DNA from: Dehalococcoidia bacterium
Lineage (GTDB): Bacteria; Chloroflexota; Dehalococcoidia; Tepidiformales; Tepidiformaceae
DNA length: 64,000 nucleotides
Assembly: GCA_022827945.1 (NCBI GenBank)
Contig: JAJEIT010000072.1
Span: 22,441-86,440, forward strand
Direction of reading: 5' to 3'
Shown: positions 47,787 through 56,671 of the stretch, one piece after another
Numbering within the stretch: position 1 is the first letter of the stretch
Layout of the letters: every line of letters starts with the position of its first letter
The notes under the pieces: generated by a model
Database searches by the model: none
Seen by the model: the letters and a program-made list of their open reading frames with translations, nothing else
Told to the model about the DNA's origin: nothing
Program-made: the position numbers and the translations under genes

Positions 47787-50219
47787 ATGCCCGAACTGCT
47801 CGACGATCTCCGCGTGCTCGACCTCAGCGAAGGCCCCGTCGGTGGCATTGCCACCATGGTGCTCGCCGACTTCGGCGCCGATGTCGTCAAGGTCGAACGC
47901 CCCGGGGGCGACCCCTGGCGCTCTGTCGCGAACGCGCCCATGTGGCTGCGGGGGAAGCGCAGCGCCGTCCTCGACCTGAAGACCGATGAGGGCCGTGAGT
48001 CCCTCGCCCGCCTCGCCGAGGGCGCCGACGTGGTCGTGACGAGCGGCCGCCCCGGCAAGGCCGAGGCGCTGGGCGCGGACTACGAGACGCTCAGGGCCCG
48101 CAACCCCGCGCTCGTCTACTGCTCCATCACCGGCTTCGGGCCGGAAGGCCCCTACGCCGGCTACCCCGGCTACGAGGCCGTTGTCGCCGCCCGCCTCGGA
48201 CGCATGCTCACCTTCAGCGGCCTCGCCGACCGCGACGGCCCCGCCTACCCCGCCGTCCAGGCCGGCTCCCACGCCACCTCCCAGGCCGCCCTCCACGGCA
48301 TCCTCGCCGCGCTCATGGCCCGCGAGCAGAGTGGCCGCGGCCAATTGGTCGAGACCAGCCTCCTCCAGGGCCTCTTCTCCTACGACCTCGGCGGCCTCTT
48401 CCGCGCCCAGCTCGGCGACCGCTTCCCCGAGATCTTCGCGGGGCTTGCCATGCCCGTGATGCCCACGCTCAACTACCACGCCCTCCCGACGAAGGACGGG
48501 CGCTGGCTCCAGTTCGGCAACCTCATGGCCCACCTCTTCGACAACTACCTCGCCGCCGTCGACCTCGCCGACATCTTCGCCGACCCCGACTACGAGGGCA
48601 GCCCCGCGCTCTGGCCGGAGCAGGCCCGCGAGCGCCTCCGCGACCGCATGTTCGAGCGCATGCTCGAACGCACCGCCGACGAGTGGATGGAGACCTTCAT
48701 CGAGCACGGAGGCGTCGCCGCCACCCCCTTCCAGAGCACCCAGCAGGCCCTCGACGACCCCGACCTCGTCCTCAATGGGCATGTCGTCGAGCGCGAGCAC
48801 CCCACCCTGGGGACGGTGCGCCAGCTCGGCGCACTCGCCCGCCTCACCGCCACCCCCGGCGCCGCCGGCGAAGCCGGCCCCGAGCCCGGTCAGCACACCG
48901 CCGAGGTCCTTGCCGAAGCCGCACTCCCCGCCGCCTCCCTCCCCGCTCCCACCCCTGCCTCCGGCCCGCCCCTGGAGGGCGTCACCGTCCTCGAGTTCGC
49001 CACCGTAATCGCCGCGCCCCTCGGCGCCGCCATCCTCGCCGACCTCGGCGCGCGCGTCATCAAGGTCGAGCCCATCGGCGGCGACCCCTTCCGCGCGATG
49101 GGCATCGCCTCCCTCGGCGCGGCCCGCTGCAACGGCAGCAAGGAGAGCATCGCCCTCGACCTCAAGAGCCCCGAGGGCCAGGAAATCGTCCAGTCCCTCG
49201 CCGCCTCCACCGACGTCATCATCCACAACTACCGCCCCGGCGTACCCGAGCGCCTCGGCATCGGCTACGAGACGCTGAAAGCCATCCGCCCTGAGCTCGT
49301 CTACGTGTACGTCAACGGCTACGGACGCAGCGGCCCCGGCGCTCACCGCCCCTCCACCCATCCCATCCCCGGCGCCGGTCTCGGCGGCGCGCTCATGCAG
49401 ATGGGCGAGGGCATGCCCCCCGTCTGCACGACCATCCCCGAGCTGCGCGAGATCGCGCGAAAATTCTTCCGCGCCAACGAGCTCAACCCCGACCCCAACA
49501 CCTCGGTCGTCGTCGCCTCCGCCTCCCTCCTCGGCCTCTACGCCCGCCGCCGCTTTGGTCACGGGCAGGAGGTGTTTGTCGATATGTTCGGGGCGAACGC
49601 CTGGGCCAACGCCGACGACTTCATCGCCTACGAGGGCAAGCCCCCGCGCCCCACCCTCGACCGGGACCTCTTCGGCCTCGGCCCCACCTGGCGGCTCTAC
49701 GAGGCGGCCGAGGGCTGGGTCTTCCTCGGGCTGGCCACGCAGCCCGAGTGGGAGCGCTTCTGCGAGCTGACCGGCCGCCCCGACCTCGCCGCCGACCCCC
49801 GCTTCGCCACTCCCGACGCCCGCACCGCCAACGGCGACGCCCTTGCCGAGACGCTCGCCGGCCTCTTCGCCGGTCGGCCCGCGGACGAGTGGGAGGCGCT
49901 GCTCGCGGCCGAGGGCCTCGGCTGCGTCCGCGCCGACGCCGCACCCGTCCACGAGTTCATCGCCCGCAACGAGCACGTCGCCGCCAACGGCCTGCGCGTC
50001 CCGACGCACAACACCAACTTCGGCGAGTACGAGCGCTACGGTCCCCTCACCGGCTTCAGCGAGAACACCCTGGAGCTCGGCGGCTGGCCCCTCGCCGGCG
50101 AGCAGGCCGCCAGCATCCTCGCCGAGCTCGGCTACGACCCCGTCGCCGTCGAGGCCCTCCGCGCGAAGGGCGTCGTCTGGTCCGAGACGCCCGCCCCCCT
50201 CGCCGCCGTCACCGCCTGA
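47787..50219 (+). CDS. CaiB/BaiF CoA-transferase, two domains fused
   Basis: 810 residues, twice the usual 400. Domain 1 (about 1-385) starts LDDLRVLDLSEGPVGGIATM and domain 2 (about 410-810) starts LEGVTVLEFATVIAAPLGAA. A short Ala/Pro linker joins them. Class III CoA-transferases form interlocked dimers and use a catalytic Asp. The aligned position is Ser in domain 1 (PAVQAGSHATSQ) and Asp in domain 2 (NPDPNTS). So only the second half looks catalytic. Its TGA overlaps the ATG of yqgE. Confidence 0.92.
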   Translation: MPELLDDLRVLDLSEGPVGGIATMVLADFGADVVKVERPGGDPWRSVANAPMWLRGKRSAVLDLKTDEGRESLARLAEGADVVVTSGRPGKAEALGADYETLRARNPALVYCSITGFGPEGPYAGYPGYEAVVAARLGRMLTFSGLADRDGPAYPAVQAGSHATSQAALHGILAALMAREQSGRGQLVETSLLQGLFSYDLGGLFRAQLGDRFPEIFAGLAMPVMPTLNYHALPTKDGRWLQFGNLMAHLFDNYLAAVDLADIFADPDYEGSPALWPEQARERLRDRMFERMLERTADEWMETFIEHGGVAATPFQSTQQALDDPDLVLNGHVVEREHPTLGTVRQLGALARLTATPGAAGEAGPEPGQHTAEVLAEAALPAASLPAPTPASGPPLEGVTVLEFATVIAAPLGAAILADLGARVIKVEPIGGDPFRAMGIASLGAARCNGSKESIALDLKSPEGQEIVQSLAASTDVIIHNYRPGVPERLGIGYETLKAIRPELVYVYVNGYGRSGPGAHRPSTHPIPGAGLGGALMQMGEGMPPVCTTIPELREIARKFFRANELNPDPNTSVVVASASLLGLYARRRFGHGQEVFVDMFGANAWANADDFIAYEGKPPRPTLDRDLFGLGPTWRLYEAAEGWVFLGLATQPEWERFCELTGRPDLAADPRFATPDARTANGDALAETLAGLFAGRPADEWEALLAAEGLGCVRADAAPVHEFIARNEHVAANGLRVPTHNTNFGEYERYGPLTGFSENTLELGGWPLAGEQAASILAELGYDPVAVEALRAKGVVWSETPAPLAAVTA

Positions 50220-50776
50220 TGCCCGACTTCCACACCGGCCGCCTCCTCGTCGCCACCCCCAACATCGAAGACCCCAACTTCTGGCGCACCGTCGTCCTCC
50301 TCTGCGCGCACGACAAGGAAGGCGCCTTCGGCCTCGTCCTCAACCACGCGATGAACGGCGAGACGGTCGCCGGCCACCTCCCCGAGTGGGACGGCCACGC
50401 CGTCGAGCCCCCCGTCCTCTTCCGTGGCGGCCCCGTCTCCACCACCTCCGTCTTCGCTATGGCCACCGGAGACGACATGCCCGTCGACCGATGGGGCCTG
50501 CGCATCGCCCCCGGCCTCGGCCTCGTCGATCCCGGCAAGGGTCCCGACCACTTCGAAGGCCGCCTCGGCCGCATGCGCTTCTTCGCCGGCTACGCTGGCT
50601 GGGGCGCGGGCCAGCTCGAGGGCGAGATCGCGACCCACGGCTGGTTCATCGTCGACGCCCTCCCCGACGACCCCTTCGCCCCCGCCCCCGCCGACCTCTG
50701 GCGTGACGTCCTCCGCCGCCAGGGCGGCGAGCTCGCGCGCTTCGCCACCCACCCCGCCGAGCCCGGCGTGAACTAG
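50219..50776 (+). CDS. yqgE: YqgE/AlgH family protein (UPF0301)
   Basis: 185 residues from ATG 50219, coupled to the preceding gene by a TGATG junction. GRLLVATPNIEDPNFWRTVV, GAFGLVLNHAM, LFRGGPVSTTSVF and RFFAGYAGWGAGQLEGEI are strong UPF0301 signatures. The function is not established. It has been linked to transcriptional control in pseudomonads. Its stop codon runs directly into a heptamer repeat element. Confidence 0.95.
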   Translation: MPDFHTGRLLVATPNIEDPNFWRTVVLLCAHDKEGAFGLVLNHAMNGETVAGHLPEWDGHAVEPPVLFRGGPVSTTSVFAMATGDDMPVDRWGLRIAPGLGLVDPGKGPDHFEGRLGRMRFFAGYAGWGAGQLEGEIATHGWFIVDALPDDPFAPAPADLWRDVLRRQGGELARFATHPAEPGVN

Positions 50777-50866
50777 TGAGTGGTGAGCAGTGAATGGTGA
50801 ATAGTCCCTGCCCCGCCCGTGGGTGGTGCAGCGGGGACCGACCACCGACCACTGATCACCGACCAC
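50776..50866 (+). repeat. Dispersed palindromic repeat element A
   Basis: A left array of 7-base units (GTGAGTG, GTGAGCA, GTGAATG, GTGAATA) runs from the last base of the yqgE stop. A GC-rich core lies at 50804-50838. A right array (CGACCAC twice, TGATCAC, CGACCAC) fills 50839-50866 in the inverted sense. The core matches that of element B in reverse complement. The rest of the gap up to 50921 holds GGAGGA of the next gene. Confidence 0.88.
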
Positions 50867-50921
50867 CACGATCGCTGTAGCATTGCCCCCCACCTCAAAG
50901 CCCCCCAACAGGAGGATCCCC

Positions 50922-51209
50922 ATGGCCGCATACGTGCTCGCGCAGGGTCGGGTCGAAGACCGCGACAAGCTCAACCAGTACCTCGCCGGAGCGGGCGGAA
51001 GCCTCGCCCCGTTCAACGCCAACGTGCTCGCCTACACCGAGGAGCCCGAGGTCATCGAGGGCGAAGTCCCGAACAACCGCTTCGTCCTCATCGAGTTCGC
51101 CGACGTCGAGACGGCCAAGGCCTGGTACAACTCCGACGACTACGCAGCCGTCCGCGGCCTCCGCATCGAAGGCGCCCCCGGAACCCTGGTGATCCTGCCG
51201 GGCATGTAG
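50922..51209 (+). CDS. DUF1330 domain-containing protein
   Basis: 95 residues from ATG 50922 with GGAGGA upstream. MAAYVLAQGRVEDRDKLNQY, FVLIEFADVETAKAWYNSDDY and RIEGAPGTLVIL are the DUF1330 ferredoxin-like alpha-beta fold. The activity is unknown. The gene sits alone between two inverted copies of the same palindromic repeat, so it may have moved as a unit with them. Confidence 0.9.
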   Translation: MAAYVLAQGRVEDRDKLNQYLAGAGGSLAPFNANVLAYTEEPEVIEGEVPNNRFVLIEFADVETAKAWYNSDDYAAVRGLRIEGAPGTLVILPGM

Positions 51210-51313
51210 GGACTGGTGGCCGGTGGTCAGTGGTCGGTGGTCGGTCCCCGCCACACCACCCCACGGGGCGGCTGGGAGGGGACCGGTCACCGACCACCGG
51301 TCACCGATCACCC
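51210..51313 (+). repeat. Dispersed palindromic repeat element B
   Basis: It starts right after the DUF1330 stop and ends right at the antisense stop of the next gene. Left heptamers read CCGGTGG, TCAGTGG, TCGGTGG. The core is at about 51244-51282. Right units ACCGGTC, ACCGACC, ACCGGTC, ACCGATC are inverted. The core GTCCCCGCCACACCACCCC corresponds to the reverse complement of the core of element A. Confidence 0.9.
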
Positions 51314-52531
51314 CTACATCGCCTTGATGCCCTGGTACTCCTGGGCGAACACGCACTCCTGCAGCCCGAGACCCACGTCGTTCGGGTCGTCGAGGTTGGT
51401 GTAGCGCGTGTACAGCTCGGCGAAGTGGCCTCCCGGCCGCTGCTTCACTTCGTTCCCGTCCATGTCCCGCACGATCACCGGGTGGGAGACGTCCCAGACC
51501 TCCCCCTCGACCAGATCGCCCCGGTAGACGCCCCGCCCGAGACCGTCGTCCCAGCCGCCCCAGTAGCCGCCCCCCTGCATGTAGACGGGCTTGCTCACCG
51601 TCTCCAGCAGGAAGCGGTCCACGCCCCCGTCGGGACGCGTCAGGTCCAGCCGCGCGCTCTTCAGCCTCGGGAAGCCGTCCTCGAACTCCGTGCTCACCAC
51701 GTCCACGTCCGTGTACGCCCAGCCCTCCTTGCCGGAGTCGTACGGGTAGTCGATGCGGCTGTGCACCCGGCCGTATTCCGGCAGGTTTCCGCCGCCCGTG
51801 CCCGAGGCCACGATCGTCCCGTCGGTGTGGTGCCGGAACGAGCAGTACATCGAGCGGTCCGGGAAGCGCACGAGCGCCCACCAGCGCGCCCCCGGCTTCC
51901 CCCAGACGGAGCGCCGCTCAAGCGGCGGCGCCGCGTGGCGGTTCGGCTGCTCGCCCTCGCCCGTGTTCGCCTGCCCCCAGGAGTGGTCCTTCGCCCCCAC
52001 CCAGCCGTCGTCCACGTCGAAGCGGTACTCCTTTCCCCCAACCTTGATCCAGCCCGAGAGCCACCCGAGCTGCACGAGGTTCGAGCGCTCCCCCACCATC
52101 CTCCCGTCCTGGTACATCTTCACGCCCGGGCACTCGTCGTATGGCGGCGCCGAGCTCTCCCAGAGGATGTCGAACGAGCAGTCCACGTCCGTCTCCTCCA
52201 GCCCCAGCCGCAGCGTCCGCAGCCCCCGGATGATCTCCTGCGAGAACGGCCCCACCGTCAGGTCGTCGATGTCCGGGCGCAGGCGGCGCGTCGCGCGCAC
52301 GTTGTACTGCTTCCCGTCGCCCGTGCTCAGGATCGAGTAGGCGTCGATCGTGTTTGTGTTGTGGTAGAGCCGCAGCGCCGTGATCAGGTTCACCTCGCCG
52401 TCGGGGTCCCCGATGCAGTGCCAGTAGCCGTCGCTCCAGCCCGGGCTCGGGTTCGCGATGATGTCGAACGTGTCGATCGTCTGATGGCGGGGATACTCAT
52501 CCAGCTCGGTCAGGACGCGCTTGGGGGACAT
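51314..52531 (-). CDS. Conserved protein, DUF7064/AttH-like
   Basis: 405 residues from ATG 52531 with GGAGGT upstream. It is beta-rich and cytoplasmic. YHNTNTIDAYSILSTGDGKQ, CSFDILWESSAPPYDE and VGAKDHSWGQANTGEG resemble DUF7064/7065-type proteins, which share a lipocalin-like fold with carotenoid hydratase and AttH. Relatives occur in steroid- and terpenoid-catabolic actinobacteria. The reaction is unknown and the family call is tentative. Confidence 0.65.
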   Translation of the reverse strand: MSPKRVLTELDEYPRHQTIDTFDIIANPSPGWSDGYWHCIGDPDGEVNLITALRLYHNTNTIDAYSILSTGDGKQYNVRATRRLRPDIDDLTVGPFSQEIIRGLRTLRLGLEETDVDCSFDILWESSAPPYDECPGVKMYQDGRMVGERSNLVQLGWLSGWIKVGGKEYRFDVDDGWVGAKDHSWGQANTGEGEQPNRHAAPPLERRSVWGKPGARWWALVRFPDRSMYCSFRHHTDGTIVASGTGGGNLPEYGRVHSRIDYPYDSGKEGWAYTDVDVVSTEFEDGFPRLKSARLDLTRPDGGVDRFLLETVSKPVYMQGGGYWGGWDDGLGRGVYRGDLVEGEVWDVSHPVIVRDMDGNEVKQRPGGHFAELYTRYTNLDDPNDVGLGLQECVFAQEYQGIKAM

Positions 52532-52647
52532 GGGGCTACCTCCGGCGGTTCGTGGGGGCGCAGGATACGCCCTGCACGGCCCTCCCGCGTGGACGCCGTG
52601 CGCGCAACGGAACCGTCCGTACAATCCCCGTCCCGGAGGGTTTCGCT

Positions 52648-53508
52648 ATGTCAGACGACGTGTTCTCGATGGAAGGCAAGACGGTCATCGTCACCGGCGC
52701 GAGCTACGGGTTCGGTGTCACCTGGGCGGACGCCCTCTCGGAACGCGGCGCCAACATCGTCGGCACCTCGCGCAGCCTCGATCGCCTCGGCGACACCGCC
52801 GCCCTCGTCGAGGGCAAGGGCCGCCGCTTCCTCCCCGTCGAGTGCGACGTCACCGACTATGAGCAGGTCGAGAACCTGATGAAGGTCGCCTGGGACGAGT
52901 TCGGCACCGTCGACGTGCTCATCAACAACGCCGGCATCTCCGACCTCAGCGCCTGGCGCGCCGAGCACTCCGACAACGACATGTTCCGCCAGATCGTCGA
53001 GACCGACCTGACCGGCCTCTGGTACTGCTGCCGCGCCGCCGCCCAGTACTTCCTGCGCCAGGGCCACGGCAACATCATCAACCTCAGCTCCATCTTCGGC
53101 GTCGGCGGCTTCGAGGGGCGCACGCCCGGCTACTTCGCCGCCAAGGGTGGCGTCACCCGCCTCACCGAGTTTCTCGCCACCGAGTGGGGCGACCGCGGCA
53201 TCCGCGTGAACGCCCTCGCCCCCCACGTCTTCGACACGCCCATGACCCACGACGGCCTCATCCAGAGCGGTGTCATGGAGATGCTCGAAGGGCGCACGCC
53301 CATGCGCCGCATCGGCCAGATCGAGGATCTCGTCGGCCCCATCGTCTTCCTCGCCTCCGACGCCTCGCAGTTCGTGAGTGGGGCAATCCTGCCGCTCGAC
53401 GGCGGCCTGACGGCCAGCCGCGGCTACTCCGCCGGCCCCTGGCCCATGGACGAGTTCGACCCCGAGGGCCGTGGCAAGCCCCTCAACCCCGGAGACCCCT
53501 GGGACTAG
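52648..53508 (+). CDS. SDR family oxidoreductase
   Basis: 286 residues from ATG 52648 with CGGAGGG upstream and TACAAT at 52620-52625. The cofactor loop reads TGASYGFG, with Phe in place of the usual Ile. NNAGISDL, NLSSIFG and YFAAK complete the active site. The C-terminal tail (about 25 residues, PMDEFDPEGRGKPL) is longer than normal. The substrate is unknown. Confidence 0.92.
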   Translation: MSDDVFSMEGKTVIVTGASYGFGVTWADALSERGANIVGTSRSLDRLGDTAALVEGKGRRFLPVECDVTDYEQVENLMKVAWDEFGTVDVLINNAGISDLSAWRAEHSDNDMFRQIVETDLTGLWYCCRAAAQYFLRQGHGNIINLSSIFGVGGFEGRTPGYFAAKGGVTRLTEFLATEWGDRGIRVNALAPHVFDTPMTHDGLIQSGVMEMLEGRTPMRRIGQIEDLVGPIVFLASDASQFVSGAILPLDGGLTASRGYSAGPWPMDEFDPEGRGKPLNPGDPWD

Positions 53509-53546
53509 CGCCACCCGGCGCTGCCCGCCTGTCATACTGACGCGGT

Positions 53547-53768
53547 ATGGGGTCCGGCTTCGAGTCAGAAGAGGATCGCTGGCGCGACGCATACCTGCGC
53601 GAGCGCAGGCGTGGCGAGGTGCCCTTATGGAACCAGGTCATCGTCTGGTTCTGGAACGGCGCGCTCGGGCAGCCGCTCTGGATGAAGGTGCTCTACGGCC
53701 TCCTCAGCCTCGCCTTGATTGCCGCCGCCATCGCCCTCTTCGCCCTCGACGCCATCCTCAACGGCTAG
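53547..53768 (+). CDS. Small single-span membrane protein, paralogue 1
   Basis: 73 residues. A charged N-terminus (SEEDRWRDAYLRERRRGE) is followed by an aromatic stretch and one membrane segment (about 48-70). The upstream sequence, CATACT at 53533-53538 followed by eight bases and ATG, has no ribosome-binding site. The next gene has the same arrangement and a similar layout. No family is recognised. Confidence 0.7.
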   Translation: MGSGFESEEDRWRDAYLRERRRGEVPLWNQVIVWFWNGALGQPLWMKVLYGLLSLALIAAAIALFALDAILNG

Positions 53769-53799
53769 CCCCGCGGCCGGTCTGTCATACTGATTCGCC

Positions 53800-54087
53800 A
53801 TGGAGCCCGACTTCCGGACCGAGTGGGATCGCTGGCAGCGCGTCCACGAAAGCAAGCGCAGTCGCGAAGCCGTACCCTCCCGGGCTCCCGCGCTGTGGCG
53901 GTTCGTCCGGGACGAAGTGCTCGTGCTGGCCCTGGCGCCGGTCGTGCTGCTGTGGGGGACTCTGTACCCGTGGCTTGAACACTCGGAGCAGTCAGTCTTC
54001 TACCGCGTGCTGTACACCCTTGCGACGGCGGTGCTGGCGGTGGCATTCGTGACCCTATCCGTCGCGGCGGTCATCTACGGCATCTGA
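53800..54087 (+). CDS. Small membrane protein, paralogue 2
   Basis: 95 residues. The N-terminus FRTEWDRWQRVHESKRSRE echoes the charged start of paralogue 1, and two hydrophobic segments follow (about 39-55 and 68-93). CATACT at 53786-53791 lies eight bases before ATG 53800, again without a ribosome-binding site. The repeated TGTCATACTGA leader suggests a tandem duplication. The role is unknown. Confidence 0.7.
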   Translation: MEPDFRTEWDRWQRVHESKRSREAVPSRAPALWRFVRDEVLVLALAPVVLLWGTLYPWLEHSEQSVFYRVLYTLATAVLAVAFVTLSVAAVIYGI

Positions 54088-54099
54088 GCCCGATTGCCG

Positions 54100-55416
54100 C
54101 TACGCCGCGCACATCCGCCGCGTGACCTCGTAGATCATCTGGCAGCTCAGCCGGAAGCTGTCGAGCGTCATACGCTCGTTGTGGCCGTGCACGGTTCGCG
54201 CCAGGCTCGGTGGGGTGAGCCCGCCCGAGAAGCCGTACGCCACGACCCCCTGGTTGCGGAACACGCGGCTGTCCGTGAACCCCGCCGTCACCCCCGGCGT
54301 CACCACCGCGTCCTCGACCAGCTCCCGCACCACCGACTCGATCGTCGCGAACAGCTCCGTGTCGTGCGGGCTCGTGTCCGAGGCGCCCGCGAACACCCGC
54401 TCGAGCCGCACCTTGGGGTCGTCGATGATGCGCGTCAGCTCCGCCTCGAACGAGTCCGGGTCGACGCCCGGCAGCAGGCGGCAGTCGATCGTCGCTTCCG
54501 CCCGCCCGGGGATGACGTTGTGCTTCATCCCCGCCGTCGCCGTTGTCGCGCTAATGGTGTTCGTCAGCAGGGCGCGTACGCGCACGTCGGTCGCCGCCGT
54601 CTGCTCCAGCTGCTTGAGCGACGTGCCGCCGCTGTAGATCCCGGCCCGCTCAAGCCGCTCGAAATACTCCTCCAGCACCGGCGAGAGCTGTGGGGTGCGC
54701 TCCCACTCCTGCAGCTTCCCCAGCGCGCGCACGAGCCGGTCGAGGGGGTTGTCGTTGTGCGGCACCGAGCCGTGCCCCGCCCGCCCCTCCGCCACGATCC
54801 GCAGCCAGAGCGGGCCCTTCTCCGCCGTTGTCACCGTGAACACCGGCCGTTTCACCCCGAACAGCTCCGTCGAGCCGCCCCCGCCCTCGTTGATGACGAA
54901 CTCCGCCTCCAGCGCATCCGGGTGGTGCTCGGCCAGCCACTCGATGCCGAGCAGACCGCCCGCCTCCTCGTCCGCCACCGCCAGGAACACCACATTCCGC
55001 GCCAGCGCCACGCCCGCGCGCTTCAGCAGCAGGAAGGTCAGCAGCTCCGCCACCCCCAGGCCCTTCATGTCGAGCGTCCCCCGCCCCCAGATCTCCCCGT
55101 TCCGGATGATCCCCGCGAACGGCTCCTCGTCCCAGTACTCCCGCTCGACGGGCACCACGTCCGTGTGGTTCAGCAGCATCAGCGGCGGACGGCTGCCGTC
55201 GCCCTTCAGCACCGCCCGCAGCGAGACGCGGTCGTCGCCCGGGTCGAACAGCTCGTACGCGACCCCCTCGCGCTCGAGGATGCCCCCCAGGAAGTCGCAC
55301 GCCAGCCGCTCCCGTCCCGGCGGGTTCGACGTGTCGATGCGCAGGTACTCCTGCAGGATGCCAAGCGCCTCCTCGAACGCGGCGTCCCAGTCGACCCGCG
55401 GCTCGACCTGCGTCAC
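54100..55416 (-). CDS. M20 family metallopeptidase/deacylase
   Basis: 438 residues. Zinc ligands are in LLNHTDVVPVE and WGRGTLDMKG, the Glu pair in VADEEAGG, and a dimerisation-domain His in GRAGHGSVPH. VHGHNERMT is the last metal site. It hydrolyses an amide or peptide bond of a small substrate. GTG 55416 overlaps the stop of the amidohydrolase gene (TAGTG), so the two are coupled. Confidence 0.93.
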   Translation of the reverse strand: MTQVEPRVDWDAAFEEALGILQEYLRIDTSNPPGRERLACDFLGGILEREGVAYELFDPGDDRVSLRAVLKGDGSRPPLMLLNHTDVVPVEREYWDEEPFAGIIRNGEIWGRGTLDMKGLGVAELLTFLLLKRAGVALARNVVFLAVADEEAGGLLGIEWLAEHHPDALEAEFVINEGGGGSTELFGVKRPVFTVTTAEKGPLWLRIVAEGRAGHGSVPHNDNPLDRLVRALGKLQEWERTPQLSPVLEEYFERLERAGIYSGGTSLKQLEQTAATDVRVRALLTNTISATTATAGMKHNVIPGRAEATIDCRLLPGVDPDSFEAELTRIIDDPKVRLERVFAGASDTSPHDTELFATIESVVRELVEDAVVTPGVTAGFTDSRVFRNQGVVAYGFSGGLTPPSLARTVHGHNERMTLDSFRLSCQMIYEVTRRMCAA

Positions 55417-56591
55417 TACGCGACCCCGTACACGGAAGCCGAGTTGTCGTGGAGGATCTTCTGGAGCGTGTCCTCGGGCAGGCCGCTCAGCTCCTGCTCG
55501 ATGAAGTCCCTGGGGTAGATCGCGACCGAGTTCGGCCCCGGCGACATGCTCGTCGGGTGCGGGAAGTCCGTCTCGTACAGGATGTTGTCCGCCCCGATCT
55601 GCTCGATCGCGCTGATCGCGCTCCCTCGCTCAAACCAGAAGCAGGCGTAGCACTGTCGCTTGAAGTACTCGCTCGGCAGCAGGTCCATCTCTGGGTGCTC
55701 CTCGCGGCAGCCGCTGTTCACCCACTGCCAGTCCATCGCCTCCAGCAGGAACGGCACCCAGCCCACGCCGCTCTCCACCGAGACGAACTTCAGGTCCGGG
55801 TAGCGGTGGCAGATGCCCGAGAGGATCACGTCCATCATCGCCGTCGAGTTGTCCAGGAAGATCTGAACCGTCGCCTTCGCGTACGCCGCCTGCCGTCCGT
55901 TGTTCACGTTCGCGTCCCGGATCACCGAGAGGTCTCCCGAGCCGATGTGGAAGTTGATCGAGAGCCCCAGCTCTTGCGCCTGCGCCCAGAGCGGATCCCA
56001 GTGCGGGTCGGTGATGTGGGGGAAGTCGAAGGAGTGCGGCTGGCTCGTCATCAGGATGCCGCGGTGGCCGCGGTCCTTCGCCCGGACCATCTCCTCCAGG
56101 CACAGGTCCACGTCCCAGAACGGGGTCGCCATGATCGGGATGAAGCGCTCGCTTGCGGGCTCCGTCCAGTCGATGAGGAAGTCGTTATAGGCGCGGACGC
56201 ACTCCTTCATCAGGTCCGGCTCCTTCAGCCGCAGGAAGTTGCCCGAGCCGAAGCCGCCCACGTTCGGGTAGATCACCTGCGAGTGGATGCCGTACTCATC
56301 CATGCGCTGCAGCCGCGCGCCCACGCTGAACGCCCCGTGGTCGGCCTGCGGCAGGGAGGGCGGGTGGTTCGGCGGCGGGTCCGTCCAGCCCGCCATCGCC
56401 GCGCTCGCCGTCGGACCCGCGGGCCGCCCGCCCATGAACCAGCGGTCCTCGTTGATCTCCGGGTCGAACTTCACGTGCGGGACGAGGTCGCCCCACTTCT
56501 GGCGCGACACCCGGCTCGTCCACAGGTCCTCGGGCTCCGAGATGTGGCTGTCCGCATCGATGACCTTGATCCGCTCGACCACCGTCGCCAT
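55416..56591 (-). CDS. Amidohydrolase-2 (ACMSD-like) family protein
   Basis: 391 residues from ATG 56591, chosen over ATG 56597 because GGAGGT is too close to the latter. Metal motifs are DADSHISEPEDLW at the start, INFHIGSGD in the middle and LYETDFPHPTS near the end. The ACMSD-type family performs decarboxylation or hydrolysis of aromatic and related acids. Its stop overlaps the M20 gene start, suggesting linked steps. The substrate is unknown. Confidence 0.9.
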   Translation of the reverse strand: MATVVERIKVIDADSHISEPEDLWTSRVSRQKWGDLVPHVKFDPEINEDRWFMGGRPAGPTASAAMAGWTDPPPNHPPSLPQADHGAFSVGARLQRMDEYGIHSQVIYPNVGGFGSGNFLRLKEPDLMKECVRAYNDFLIDWTEPASERFIPIMATPFWDVDLCLEEMVRAKDRGHRGILMTSQPHSFDFPHITDPHWDPLWAQAQELGLSINFHIGSGDLSVIRDANVNNGRQAAYAKATVQIFLDNSTAMMDVILSGICHRYPDLKFVSVESGVGWVPFLLEAMDWQWVNSGCREEHPEMDLLPSEYFKRQCYACFWFERGSAISAIEQIGADNILYETDFPHPTSMSPGPNSVAIYPRDFIEQELSGLPEDTLQKILHDNSASVYGVA

Positions 56592-56671
56592 GGCCATACC
56601 TCCCCGGCGGTGCCGCCGCCGTTCCGCGCGTGGCGGGCAAGGATACGCGCCCCCGCTGCCCGGTGTTGCCG

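Noticed and set aside
47766..50009. 747-codon minus-strand open frame opposite the fused CoA-transferase
   Set aside because: The translation is Gly/Val/Ala/Glu-rich with no motif, while the plus strand encodes two clear CaiB domains.
50776..51313. Short repeats that could suggest a CRISPR array
   Set aside because: Units are seven bases with no unique spacers, and the arrays are inverted pairs around a palindromic core; no cas gene is present.
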